From: Mugil cephalus
Lineage: Eukaryota; Chordata; Actinopteri; Mugiliformes; Mugilidae
Length of the DNA: 64,000 nucleotides
Direction: 5' to 3'
NCBI RefSeq assembly: GCF_022458985.1
Contig: NC_061789.1
Location: 12,368,175 to 12,432,174 of the forward strand
This document shows positions 11,101 to 23,206 of the stretch, in pieces. Under the pieces are notes generated by a model. That model worked only from the letters and a program-made list of their open reading frames with translations, did no database searches and had not been told where the DNA came from. Position 1 is the first letter of the stretch; every line of letters begins with the position of its first letter. Position numbers and translations under genes: made by a program.

Positions 11101-14100
11101 TTACTGTTCTCCTACAGGGGCAGAGACAACATTGGAGAAATGGATCAGTACAATATAACACAACGAGCGGAATACGTCAGTGTATGCAACGTAGAGCCAC
11201 AGTACCTTGGCAGTAGAGCTGGCACTCGTAAACAGTCTAGAGCTTCTTCTGGGCTGAACATTTGGAGGACCTGACATACTGGGGCTGAGGACCTGAGGGG
11301 AGCCACTGAGAGAAAGACAGGCCATCAGACAAACAGATCTAAGAAACTTACATCAATATAAGCCGACTGTCGCCCTGTCTTTCTGAGAACCAGCTGATAT
11401 AAAGAGGTCAAAACACACTCCTACAACAGGCGATAAAACATGCTGTATCCAAAATCAATAGATACTACCACAGCATGTGAATTTATCCACTATACGTTGC
11501 CGTCAGACGTGCCCAGACAACACCAAAAAAATAGTTGGATATCACTTCCTGCTAACAACCACACACAGCGTAGATTTTACAACAATGAAAACCAGTCAAT
11601 AGCTAACAGACAGCAAAATAACGATGACTGCCAGCGCCTCCTGTTTATTGGGAGGTGAGTAAGTAAACAAAGGCGTGACTCCGGACACGGCGTAGCTTAC
11701 CTGGTATGTGGTGCAGAGGTCTGTGATTGGTTGAAGGGGATGGGGAGAACATCTCTACTATTGCCACTCTGACTGAAGACAGACTTCGACTGACTGATTC
11801 TGGAAACAGACTGAGAGCGAGTATAAATATGAGAAAGTGGAAGTGATAGGAGGGAGGTAAACCAACCCACGGGTCTTTTATTGGTAACATCCTGCATAGT
11901 GCCCCCTGCTGGATAATTATTTCAATGCATAGAAGAGAAATCCACTGATCAATAAGGCTGATTGCTTAAGTTTTTAAACAACCTTTCTTTACTTCAGTGA
12001 CCATGTGAACACAGCTTTGTACAACATAACACAGTTTAAACATTTTTGTGTAGACGTGGATCTCAGAGACTATGTTTGGTAGTACATGTGCATGTTTGTG
12101 TACCTTCTTGCTTGGAGCTGTACTTTGTGTTTCCATAGAAGCTGAATAGTTCTGAAGATATGTAGGGTCTCCAGGGCTGGGCTCCAACGGCAGGATGCCA
12201 AAACTACACACAGAGTCAGATCATCAAGATCAACGCGTTGACACACTCTCAGATTTGGGAGAAAGTCGTCAGACTGACTTGTGTCTGTGTTGTACTCACC
12301 TTGGTGTGAGAGGGCTCAGGGCGGCAGGCCCTCCCAGTAAACTCCGCCCACTTTTGGGTTTGTTCTGTTTTGCCAATAGAGAACCGGCTGACGCCATGGA
12401 AACCGTGTTGCCCAATAAGGACCCGGTCTCTGGGGAGATGAGGGAGGAGTCGATGTAGGAGACTGACAAATCAGATGTCAGCTTTCCATTAGACGATTCT
12501 AGATTCAAGCGATTCAACTCCTGAAAAACAAGAACGAAATTTAATCCGATTATCAACCTGGAAAACATCAGTAATGTTCGGGGCAAACTGCAGTAATGGT
12601 TGTGTAGCGCACCAACGTGTCCTGCGGCGTCTCCATTAGGGCAGTGTCGAGGCGATGGGAGGGGTTCTGGGCGGGGCTTACGGATGGAGGGGGTGGGGCT
12701 ATCGAGGAGTTCTGTAGAGAAGACAACCTGAAGACCTGATCTGGATCTGGTTTCTCTCCTGAAATACATAATAACCCTTTAAGCCACATGATCACTTGGT
12801 CTAAACCATGACTCAGCAGGTAGCTGTGTCAGTTAGTTACCTAGGTGACAGAGGTTCTGGAAAGGTGACCAGAGGAACGGGTTGAGAGTTAAACTTTTCT
12901 GGAAACACTCTGAGCCTTTGGCGACACGATCTGTCTTACTGCTCAGAGAAAGAGAGACAGAATTATCAGTGATCAATATGTGAAAGAAACACAAGTTGCC
13001 GTCTGGGAGGACTGGTTCTTTACCAGTAGATGTGTCCCAGTAACGACAGCGTGAAAGAGGCGGAGTCTCCGAACTCTGTGATGATGTCATCCTGACTCTT
13101 CTGTTTGTTCAGCACTCCACCAATCAGAACCTGTTCTCCTTCAGCCAACCTGAGACAGAGAGGACCATTGAATACATTTCATTGACGATATCCATCGATC
13201 CTTTCAAGAAAGTAGACGTTTCATTGACAAATCTATATTCTCTTTTGTATCATTTAAAAACCGTCATTAATAAACAGAAAAACGAGGCATTGCAATAGAT
13301 TCCATTTAATATTAACACATCTACATTCACTCACTTGCTGAGTTCGACGCAGCACTTCGCCAGCAGGAATCGGACCTGTGGCGTAGAGCAGCTGTGAGCC
13401 TTCAGCAGCCGGTACGCTTTATATGGCTTCCCCGAGCGGTAATAACATGTAGCCAACAGGTAGAGGGCCTCCTCCGACCTCACTGGCAGACAGACACATT
13501 GACAGACAGATCAGCATGTAACCTATAGGCGGAGAGACTCGTCTGACCTCACTGACATACAAATAGACAGATGTTACCTTCAGCGTAGAGTCTCTCAGCA
13601 AGGAAAACAGCGTCCAGGTAGGCGTAGTGGTTGAGAGCCTGCCACACTGCAGCCTGAGCACAGAGAGAACAGACTTAACATCATATAGGCCCCGAAAGCT
13701 GTTACAGAGTGCCGGTCTTAAACTAAAACTGGTTAAGGTAAACCACAGTACTGATAATTTTAAGCAGCACTCAGCACAGTTATCTGCCATCTGTTTATGC
13801 GTCTGCTTTTAAACATGACTACACCACCCCCCATGTTGACTCTCTGTGGGAGTCACCAGAAGCACCGTCACAATCGGATTTTTATTGCGATTCTGAACCT
13901 CTGGTCATGAGTGCTCCGATTACACTGTGATCTTCTTCCCTCGCAAATTAAGTATCGGAAGGAATAAGACCTTTGTCTGTTTGTCTCCTTTCATCCATTT
14001 CATTGCAGCAAAATGGGATTGATAGGCAGACAGACTGAATAAACAACACTGTCATAAGCTCTGTTATAAATGCTGCGTGCCCCTGAAATACTTCACTGAA

Positions 14101-16656
14101 ATGTTTCTAGTCAAAGAGCAGTGTCACTGTAAAAACCTGTCGGTCAATAAAGCATACATCGATCACACAGGCAGACACACAAAACCAGTTTAGGAACAAT
14201 TAAAAAAAAACATGCAAAATAGCACAAGGAGTTGACCTAGCTTCCAAGATCTCTAGATCCCAAACTGATCAAGTATCTTTGGGATGCACCGGAACGAGTC
14301 TGATCCACAGAGGCCTCCACTAACAACACTCTGTCGCCAGACACCACAGGACACCCTCAAAAAGCTCATGTCCATTCTCTGATGAGTGTTTGGAAGCACA
14401 AGGGAGATCTACACAACATTAGGCATCTGTGTATGCACAATTAATACATTTTCTTCAATAAAACAAACACAAGGGGACAATATTTCAGTTTCCGTTGAAA
14501 CGTTCTGTCAGGACATCATACACTGATGTTTTGACTATTTTTTTTATGCAGAAATGTGGACAATTCTGAGGGATGCAAATACTTTTAAATTGCAGTGTTT
14601 GTGCTTGCTAATGTGTTCCTTTGTACAATGAAACAGCTCTAAGTGTTTGTAAAGCGCAGCCCCTATAACCTTGTACAGGTATGTGTTGGCTGCCAGTAAA
14701 CTGTGATAACTTTGCTAAAATGTTTAAATACATTCATTTTATATCCTTTTTATTATTACAGTAAAATCTTATTATTTTATTATATTATTTTTTTTTATTA
14801 TTATGATCCTGGGAGGCAACAGCCATAATCTGTGTACAGGCTACAGGACTTTCTGTTGGGTCAAGTGAGGTGTCAATCAAAACATCACAGTGCATGCAGT
14901 GATCTCGTACCAAGATATGGTTAATATTTACCAACTCATTACATGTGGGAGAACATTTAGACATTATCTGTTGTTGGTCTGACAAAATTTGACCTACAGT
15001 TGTGGTTGTTTACATCATGTGAATCAGCTGTAGTACACTCTCACACACTGGAGTGCTGTGTACATAGTGTAGACTTAATTAACACCAGCACCATGCGAGT
15101 GATTGTCAGGTTCATCCTCACGCTGTAAGGGCCTGACATTGATGGTTTCAGAACAGCCAACTGTGCTGGATACGCTTCACCAGCAGCACGCTCCATTTCT
15201 ACACAGTAAAAAGCAGAGGAAGCAGCTTCCACAGCATGGGGGTCACAAACCGAACTCTCTGAATCCCTAATAAACACAACATATTGTTGTCAATGGGTTC
15301 ACCAATACACTCAATCCACCAAGCAGAGATCCCATGTAAAGGGCTGTGACTAGGTGAGATGCCCTGAGATCAGCTGCCTGTTTAAATCCAGATGGTTATG
15401 GGTGGTTAGCAGCAAGCCAGCAGCCTTGCGTTTAAAGAGCATCTACTGACCAGTGATTAAAGAAACATGAGTTGTTTATGAGACATTGAGCTGACACCTT
15501 CTCGCTGAGCTGCATGTCAACACGGGTCATTTTGTTGTGCTGCTGCCATCAAAAACAACTCCATTCATTCAGAAGATGTCCGTTTTGACTGAGCATTTAA
15601 CATGAGTATGTTAAACGTTGGCTGACTGATTGACACGGAGGCTCACAGCTAATGTTGTTCATGTTGACCGGCAGCTAGCTGGCGTTAGCCTGCATTAGCA
15701 ACGAGAGGCTAGTCAGCTGTTGGTTAACTTTAGCCTGCCGCCACTGGTCTGAGGTCGGATCTTAACACCGAACTCATCAGATTTTTTTCACGCGAGTTGC
15801 TTATGTTCACTTACTGATGTTGAAGTCGTATTCCCGCGGACTTAAATGCGCTCATCTCAATGTTAGCCAAAGCGTTAGCTGGCTAACACAACTCTGTTAG
15901 CATTTCAGTTTTAGCGACGCTAGCAATTCAAAACTCCATTTGAAATCCAGCGGTTTGGTACCGTCCTGCTCATCTACAGAAAACATAACTATATAACAGG
16001 CCTTTAAACATTCGGCCGACTCCACTCTTAAATTCGGCACGAATATATTAAAACACACATGTCCTGCCTCCGTAAAATATAAACTTTAATAACAGTTTCC
16101 GCTACTCCAGCCAAACCTCCTATGTCCATTTCGAGCTCAATCAGACAGGAGGATCACCAGACGAATATGCTCAAATTTCACTGTCTTGCATATGATTAAA
16201 AGCCAATACTTGTTTTAGACCTATGCCGAAGCGACTTGTGGCACCAAATATGTCATAAAAAACCGAACGAGCTGTTCCTCTACGTCTATTTTTACCAATA
16301 GCAACTAAAACTTAAATCTGACAGTTTTTAAAAGGGATTCGGCATGACCTATCTGAACTGCAACCAAGCTGGTATTAGCCGGCGAATTGATATTTTATTA
16401 CTCCCAAATCCTACGACAGACCAAACAAAGGCGTGAAGATAATACTTTAACATTAATAACACCAAAAATAGCCCTGTGTTTCCAGCGGCGGGCAGCGGGG
16501 CCTGTAGCGGGGAGACAGCTCTCTCACCGCGGATTGGACGAGCCGCTGAGGCCGAGACAGAGAACGCAGCACTGGCTCATAAATACTCGGCACCTCGCTC
16601 ATGACAACGACCTGGAGATGTGTTTTTACCTGGACAGGTTCCTGCAGCACCGTCAT
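6789..16656 (-). CDS. cdc27: cell division cycle protein 27 (APC3), anaphase-promoting complex subunit
   Basis: APC3 is a TPR scaffold of the APC/C ubiquitin ligase that docks the IR tails of coactivators Cdc20 and Cdh1. Coding exons in mRNA order: 16630-16656, 13578-13653, 13335-13482, 13024-13149, 12841-12938, 12613-12758, 12300-12520, 12104-12203, 11701-11810, 11206-11305, 10931-11111, 9713-9885, 9445-9597, 9265-9345, 8734-8861, 8338-8455, 7998-8126, 7496-7570, 7157-7286, 6789-6880. They total 2412 nt (803 residues; human about 824) with every phase consistent. The first exon encodes MTVLQEPVQ. N-terminal TPRs occupy about residues 1-170 (QALNHYAYLDAVFLAERLYA), a Ser/Pro-rich middle about 190-430, and C-terminal TPRs about 440-760 (NCFSLQREHDIAIKFFQRAI; YGLGMIYYKQEKFNLAE). 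The tail is acidic (MTDADDTQLHTAESDDVL). Intron 1 spans about 3 kb. The gene appears intact. Confidence 0.97.
8133..8163 (+). repeat. (CA)n microsatellite in a cdc27 intron
   Basis: Dinucleotide CA array beside the acceptor of the exon at 7998-8126. A second array lies at 8457-8482 beside the acceptor of exon 8338-8455, so on the mRNA strand both form TG tracts just upstream of splice acceptors. Confidence 0.9.
9886..10930 (-). other. cdc27 intron
   Basis: A 1045-nt intron between the exons ending at 10931 and beginning at 9885. It includes an A-rich stretch at 10020-10050. I see no gene or clear repeat in it. Confidence 0.7.
13654..16629 (-). other. cdc27 intron 1
   Basis: A 2976-nt first intron between the short first coding exon and exon 2. 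It holds a degenerate interspersed-repeat segment at 14225-14420 and otherwise A/T-rich unique-looking sequence. The part next to exon 1 (about 16480-16600) is GC-rich, as expected close to a housekeeping promoter. Confidence 0.65.
14225..14420 (+). mobile_element. degenerate interspersed-repeat fragment
   Basis: The segment containing CCCAAACTGATCAAGTATC, TTTGGGATGCACCGGAACG and GGAAGCACAAGGGAGATC looks like a repeat fragment widespread in fish genomes. This is recognition from memory, not a search. It is too short and broken to classify. Confidence 0.35.
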
Positions 16657-17155
16657 TCCGCCTCGAAACTCCGTCTATCTATTCCTGTCGCCTGTCCCCC
16701 TGTTTTCTCTCGTTCTTTCTTTACTTCAGTCCCGAGCTGCAGCCGAACATTTGAACACACCGACCGTTACCAGCCGAACACAGCCGAAGAATCCCGAAGA
16801 GGGTAAAAGGCCGAGGCGGAGATGAACGACGAGTTTCTTCTTCTTCGTCGTGTTAACTGTTGGCTCGAAAACTACATACTGCCCCCTAGTGTAGCCGCAT
16901 GTGTTTCTATTATTACAATGACCTTATTTTTTGTCAGTGGGGTAAGTATAATAATGATTCAAATATGTTTGTGTTTAATTCAGCCCAGTTTAACAGCACA
17001 AAGACTACATGTTCCAAAATTATCAGCTAAAATAAAAAAAGTTTAATATTTTCTTGGTTCTCCATCAACAATAAACAGGTTGTACACGTCTCCCTACAAA
17101 CACCACAAAAAAGATGACGGGCAAATAAAATAAACACAGAAGAAGAAGTGGACAG

Positions 17156-17795
17156 TAGTGATGTGCGGATCGATACTGAAATATCGATACCGCCTATACC
17201 AGGTCTTTATGCTCTAAAATCGTTTATCAAATTTAAAAATATCGATACTTCCGATACTTCAGTCATCGGAGGTAACGTAAGAACACGGTGGAAAGTAGCT
17301 GAACTATTGAGTTGTGGCAACATAACAAATCCTGTGAAACACCACAGGTTTAAACCACAACACAGAATGCGAGCCATTTATTATGAGGAGGACAGAAGAG
17401 GAGAGCAGTGTCAGAATAAATATGCAAGTTTTCATTTTATAGTAGTCCTTTATAGTCAAACAATTTATTATTCTACTTATTTGTTTGAGAAAGCATTTTC
17501 ACATTTGTTGTATGGCTGTGTCCTCTGTTTTTCTCTGTTGTTGTTCTAGTAGTAAATTATATTACTATTACTATATTTATATTATATTTATATTTTATAT
17601 ACTATATTTATATACAGTAAATTATGTCACATAAGTGTTTAAATAAATAAATAACTCTGTTGTCTTGTATTCTTTATGAAGCTGTGATTTGAAATAGAAT
17701 ACTTATTTAGATTTACCAGACACATCGAATCGGTATCGGCGATACCATCCTGAATATCAGATCGGAAAGAAAATCGGTGATAACGAACATCACTA
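17156..17795. mobile_element. hAT-like non-autonomous element
   Basis: A 640-bp segment begins TAGTGATGTGCGGATCGATA and ends in the inverted form CGAACATCACTA. Subterminal TATCGATAC and CGGTATCGGCGATACC motifs recur in inverted orientation. It has no transposase; the internal sequence is A/T-rich. The short TAGTGATG/CATCACTA ends fit a hAT-type MITE. Target-site duplication was not resolved. Confidence 0.5.
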
Positions 17796-17875
17796 ATGGG
17801 CAGTCCTACAAGCGTCATCCTGTCGGACTACAGGTAAAACAAAACAAAAACAAAACACAAGTCTATGCAACACAC

Positions 17876-17881
17876 TTTATT
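17876..17881 (-). terminator. gh1: gh1 polyadenylation signal
   Basis: AATAAA on the - strand, 134 nt downstream of the gh1 stop codon. This is a plausible 3' UTR length for a teleost growth hormone mRNA. Confidence 0.6.
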
Positions 17882-18014
17882 TCACATTTAAGACAGTATG
17901 AGATCAATCGTTTCTAGTGACATTAGAAAACCACCCACAAACCACAGACCAGGGCTATGCTAATGCTAATAATTGAAAGATAACACACATAACTGTATCA
18001 TAAAGGGGTCAGGA

Positions 18015-20207
18015 CTACAGAGTGCAGTTTGCTTCCGGAGAGAGCCGACATTTAGCCACCGTCAGGTAGGTCTCCACCTGCAGAAAACAACAGCATCATT
18101 ATCCTCACTGTCAGCAGCAGCATCACATCACCATGACGTCACTCTCCTCTTCTTCCTCACCTTGTGCATGTCCTTCTTGAAGCACGCCAGCAGCTCATAG
18201 GTTCGTCTCAGCGACTCTTCTCCTCCCAGACTCTGATAGTAGTTCCCGTACGGAGCCAGCTGGAGGGCAGAGCCATCAGGGAAGATTTCGGCCGCATCCT
18301 GATTGGCCTGCGGGATAAAGTGGTTTGTCACACGGCTGGTCTAGAGATGACGGGAGCAGTGTGTATTCGTGTGTATTCTCACCCTGAGCAGCAGCAGGAT
18401 TCCCGTCTTCAGCTCAGACAGTTTCATTGAAATCTGGTTCCTCGGAGCCGAGCCTCCGGACAGATAACGACTGGGAAACTCCCAGGACTCGACCAGTCGG
18501 TAGGAGATAGACAGCAGCTTCAGGACCTGGGACCAGACAGGGACCAGATAACAGCTCTGTAGGTTCTTTACCTGAGTACTACAAGGGTAGGTTACAGTAT
18601 TTGTGTAGTGTACTGCGTGTAGAGCATGTACTCTCACGTGACTTGATTCCTCCCGTGTTTGATGTTTTTGATGCATTACACACACAATAATACTGCACAC
18701 TACTACTAAAGCTACTACTATCACTACACTACTAATACTAGTCACACTACGAATATGACTCACATCATTAGTATTACCACACATTCTACAATAATAAGTG
18801 AACACTAATACTACACACAGTACCACTAAAACTAGACACACTTATACTTATACCACAAACATTAATACTAATACTCCATACAGTACTAATACTAATACTA
18901 CAGACACTAATAGTAATACTCAATACAGTACTAATACTAATACTACAAACACTATAGTGATACTCCATGCAGCGCTAATACTGATATTACAAACACTAAT
19001 ACAGTACTAATACTAATACTACAAACACTAATACAGTACTAATACTAATATTACAAACACTAATACAGTACTAATACTAATACTACAAACACTAATACTA
19101 ATACTACATTCACTAATAATTATACTCCATACACTACTAATACTAATACTACAAACAGTATTAGTGATACTCCATACAGTACCAATACTAATATTACAAA
19201 TACATACTACAAACACTAATACTACTAATAAATGAACCATTCTTTATACTACACAACCTTTAACTTATGCTACACACTGCTATTAATACTACAACTACTA
19301 CACACACTATCCATGTACTACACAATCTACAGATATGCTCCTACTCCAACTATTTTTGTGTATTTTTTCATGAGGCTAATTCTGTAAATCTTTTGATTAC
19401 ACTTTTTATTTTTATTTTACTTTAATCTCATTTTATTTTATCTTTCTCATGTTCACGTTTGTTTGCAACGAAGCTGCGGTGACAAAGTAATTTCCCTCAT
19501 TGATCATTAACGTCTGTCTAATCATGTGTAGCATATCTCATCTTTGCAGCTCTGCGGTGTACTGTGTAGTCCTGTGAGTGCGGTGTACTTCTACATGCAC
19601 TGTGTTGTCCTGCATTGTGCGGCGCATATACTGACAGAACTGCGTTGCGTCTCATGCTTGTCGATGGGGCTGATGATGTAGTCAGAGTTGCAGAAATCAT
19701 GCAGAAAGATCTTGTTGAGTTGACGCTGCTCCTCAGTCTGCAGAGAGCTCTCCTAACACACAGAAACACAAAGAGTTACACACAGCTCCGGGCCTGGGAT
19801 CCTCTGTCGAGTTTGTGTCCCTGCGAGCTGCCACAGACGTACAAAGTCGGTGAAGAGTCTCTGGGCGAGCAGGTGGAGGTGCTGCACCCTGCTGACTGCG
19901 ATGGAGAACATACGCTGGCCGTCTGTGATTGGCTGAGGTGAGACGCCGAGGAACACAACTGACAGCAGGAGAACAACTGAGAGAAACAGACAGAAGAGAC
20001 GGGTAAAGACTCAGCATCACTTTGTGGTTGTTAATGTTAACTTTGTTTCATTTTTTATAAATCAAACTTGCAGCAGCAACATTATCAGACGCCACAATAG
20101 TTACCACGGTAACTTTTATCACAGTCACTGCAGTCTGTGGTAGTTTTAATCTCCACTTTCTAAATCTTTCCTGATGTCTTTATCAGACGTGTCTTACCTT
20201 TGTCCAT
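18015..20207 (-). CDS. gh1: growth hormone (somatotropin) precursor
   Basis: A secreted pituitary four-helix cytokine that signals through the growth hormone receptor. Coding exons in mRNA order: 20198-20207, 19843-19976, 19636-19752, 18383-18526, 18161-18307, 18015-18077. The total is 615 nt, or 204 residues. The signal peptide is [17 protein letters not shown], and the mature chain of 187 residues starts [20 protein letters not shown]. Cysteines at precursor positions 69, 177, 194 and 202 (mature 52, 160, 177, 185) fit the two conserved disulfides. NCT at 201-203 is the usual C-terminal N-glycosylation site. The helix 4 region reads [17 protein letters not shown]. The six-exon layout, with the region after exon 3 split into three exons, is typical of percomorph and salmonid fishes rather than cyprinids or mammals. 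Nothing suggests a pseudogene. Confidence 0.98.
18686..19235 (+). repeat. complex ACTAATACTA tandem array in gh1 intron 3
   Basis: About 550 bp of imperfect tandem repeats built from ACTAAT, ACTACAAAC and ACAGTACTAAT units, filling roughly half of the 1.1-kb third intron of gh1. Larger units (ACAAACACTAATACAGTAC) recur several times at 18980-19090, so this is a higher-order minisatellite, not a simple microsatellite. Confidence 0.85.
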
Positions 20208-20306
20208 GGCTGGTCCGGGATTGATTCAGGTTCTGGAGGAGATCAGTCCGACCTGAGACCAGGAGTTCTATGTTGTGATAGTTTCAGCTCAGAGCTGGTT
20301 TGTGGC

Positions 20307-20312
20307 TTTATA
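20307..20312 (-). promoter_or_regulatory. gh1: gh1 TATA box
   Basis: TATAAA on the - strand, exactly 100 nt upstream of the gh1 start codon, which places the transcription start near 20280. Confidence 0.65.
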
Positions 20313-20410
20313 GCGGAAAAACGTGATGGTTAAATTCATCAACAGAAACATGAAACGGACAAACAAGTTTGTGACGGTGTCTAATTAATATTGACACCTC
20401 GATGATGATA

Positions 20411-20419
20411 TTTATGCAT
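20411..20419 (+). promoter_or_regulatory. gh1: candidate Pit-1 (POU1F1) site upstream of gh1
   Basis: TTTATGCAT matches the Pit-1 consensus (A/T)(A/T)TATNCAT. It lies about 100 nt upstream of the gh1 TATA box, the expected distance for a proximal Pit-1 element in growth hormone promoters. One match of this length also occurs by chance. Confidence 0.4.
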
Positions 20420-20639
20420 GCATTGAAACCGACTGCTGGTGATCAAACTGTTTTTGAGGGGGAAACACTGAAATTCACATGTTATTCACAAAGGTTTAGG
20501 TGAAGAAAACTTCATTTAGAAGGAAAAAAGCAACATTTTAGACTTTTAGAATCTGAAATCATCAATGATTTTAAAATAATTTTATAAAAGCAAATCAATT
20601 TAAAGTTTGTTTGTTGAAGAGAAATGAGATGATTTACAG

Positions 20640-20976
20640 AGTGAAGAGTACTCCAGAAGAGTACAGTAGAATGGGATATAGAGAACAGAAGATTACTGTA
20701 AACCAGAGTACTGCAATACACTAAAGTACAGTAGAAAACATCAGCTACAGTAGAGTCCAACAGAGTATGGTAGATTATAGCAGAAGTAGCAGTGAAGTAG
20801 AGAAGAGTACTACTGAGTACAGTGAAGTACAATAGAGAAGAACAGAATAGAGTAGAGCTGAGTTCAGTCTACGCCTAGAGTAGAACAGAGTACAATAAAG
20901 TACAATAGAGTAGAGTACAGTGTAGTGCTGCAGACTAGAGTAGAGTTGAGTGAGAGCAATGCAGAAAAGAGAACAC
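20640..20976 (+). repeat. AGTA-rich minisatellite, left part
   Basis: Imperfect tandem array of AGTACAGTAGA-type units. A matching stretch resumes after the Tc1-like element at about 21970-22080, so the transposon probably split one array. Confidence 0.7.
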
Positions 20977-20980
20977 TTAC

Positions 20981-21964
20981 CAGCCATTTTATTAGGTACA
21001 CCTTGCTAGTAAAAGGTTGGACGACCTTTCGCTTTCAGAGCTGCCTTAATTCTTCGATTCGTATTGTCAACAAGGTGTTGGAAACATTCCTCAGAGATTT
21101 TGGTCGCAGTTGCTGCAGATTTGTCGGCTCCACATCTATGATGTGAATCTCCCATTCCACCACATCCCAAAGGTGCTCTACTGGATTCAGATCTGGTGAC
21201 TGTGGAGGCCATTGTACTACAGTGAACACAATGTGATGTTCAAGAAACCAGTTTGAGATGATATGAGCTTTGTGACATGGTGCATTGTCCTGCTGGAAGT
21301 AGCCGTCACAAGATGGTCCACTGTGGTCATAAAGGGATGGACATGGTCAGCAACAATACTCAGGTAGGCTGTGGCATTTAAATGATGGTCAGTTTGTACT
21401 ATGGGGCCCAAAGCATGCCAAGAAAATATCCCCCACACCATTACACCACCAGCAGCATCCTGAACTCTTGATACAAGGCAGGATGGATCCATGCTTTCAT
21501 GTTGTTGGTGTGGTCTTCCGCTGTTGTAGCCCATTATCTTCAAGGTACAGCGTGTTGTGCGTTCAGAGATGGTATTCTACATTCCTTGGTTGTACCGAGT
21601 GGTTATTTGAGTTTCTGATGCCTTTCTAACATCTCCAACCAGTCTGCCCATTCTCCTCTGACCCTCTCACATCAACAAGACATTTTCGTCCACACAACTG
21701 CTACTCACTGGATATTTTCTCTATTTTGGACCATTCTCTGTAAACCCTAGAGATGGTAGCGCATGAAAATCCCAGTAGATCCGCAGTTTCTGAAATACTC
21801 AGACCAGCCCATGTGGCACCAACAACCATGCCACATTCGAAGTCACTTAAATCCCTATTCTGTTGCTCGGCTACATGCCTAAATGCATTAAATTGCACCC
21901 ATGTGATTGGCTGATTATCTATTTGTGTTAACATACAATTGAAGCGGTGTCCCTAATGAAATGA
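20981..21964 (-). mobile_element. degenerate Tc1/mariner-like transposon
   Basis: The left terminus reads CAGCCATTTTATTAGGTACA and the right terminus is its imperfect inverted form (GGTGTCCCTAATGAAATGAC). Frames on the - strand give transposase pieces: at 21701-21934 an N-terminal helix-turn-helix region (WAGLSISETADLLGFS), at 21217-21543 a central region (MVWGIFSWHALGP), and at 21035-21229 the WPPQSPDLNPVEHLWDVVEW catalytic-domain motif. The frames are disjoint, and part of the middle appears deleted near 21520. The copy is dead. Confidence 0.8.
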
Positions 21965-23206
21965 CAAATGAGTGTATTTTAGAGTGCAATAGAAGTAGAG
22001 TACTTCTGAATACAGTAGAGTACAGTGGAAAACAAAAGTTACAGCTGAGTAAAATGCAGTAAAGTAGAGTGTAGTATGGTGTATGACCGCATTTCCCCCA
22101 TATTTATTAATATGTATATGTGATATGCTGTCACCACTGTCACCATTCATTCTGGTGTTTCTGAAGCTTCTTTTGAACTTGGAAATGTCTCTCAGAGTTT
22201 GTCTCGGTCCCCAACCTCTAAAAATCAGTTCAACCATAAAACATTGATCCACTTCTGCAATATTCATATCAATTTTGGAGTAGTTTTGGTAAAACACAAC
22301 TGTGATTTTCAGCACAGCAATCAAGAACATTAAATGGACAGGGTCTCTAAAACGCCAAACGATTGAACAACGTTATAACTTTCACAGGACAGAAACTAAT
22401 CTGAATATTTATTCGTATTGATAGTATGAATTTCAGTAGGTTACGGGAGGAGGTGTGAGAAATCTCCTGTTTTGCTTCTAAAACAACAGAGTCAGATGTT
22501 TTTGTCCTCAGCGGCGTGCATTTATTCAGCGCTGTCACTGATCTGAGGACAGACGCTCGAGCAGAGGTGGCTTACATCACAACACGCCGGCTGAATTTAT
22601 TCAGCGCACATGAAAAGAGAGAGGGGCCGACATTAGTTCTTCAGCGGGACCTGGTGGAGTGACGGAGCGCGGCGTCAGATCAGATGACATTGCTTACGAT
22701 GTCTACTGGCCACTGGGGTGCGTAAGTGGAATTGGGACTGTAAGGTCACATGGTTAAATCACATGGGTTAAAAGCAGAGAACAATCTCTTTCGTAAAACT
22801 GGTTTGAGATGAGCACGAGCAGAGAGTGAAGAGAGGCTGAAGCAGCAGCAAGTGCTCTGAATACGAGGGAATTACACTTCAGAAAATATAAAAAATTACA
22901 GAAAAGCTACAGAATGACGAAAAACTTTGTGTGTTTCTGTTAGCATGTGTTATGTATACGCATGCTAACTGTGTACATCAACTACACCCATTATCTCTCT
23001 TGGCTGCGGAATTTATTAAGAGACGTGAAGTAAAGGCTGTAAAGGACATGAAGTGTTTATGACCTGTGTTTTATAATGAGATCAACTGTGTTCTCACTGT
23101 CCTCATGTTGCACGAATGTCCTCACTCGATGGTACTCAACTCTGGTCCTCAAAAAGATAGCTGTACCAGAACACACACACACAGTAACACGTTTGTATGA
23201 CTATCT

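Larger units (their letters stand above)
16657..18014. other. cdc27-gh1 intergenic region
   Basis: The left part (16657-16830) is the immediate upstream region of cdc27. The right part carries the hAT-like element at 17156-17795 and the gh1 3' UTR. No further gene is recognisable. Confidence 0.6.

Noticed and set aside
11206..11292. Shorter cdc27 exon starting at the inner AG (V-L-S-P)
   Set aside because: The inner acceptor breaks the frame. Using the outer acceptor (exon 11206-11305) restores the phase.
16822..17046. Small gene divergent from cdc27
   Set aside because: The 74-codon frame has no family resemblance, no splice context, and A/T-rich composition.
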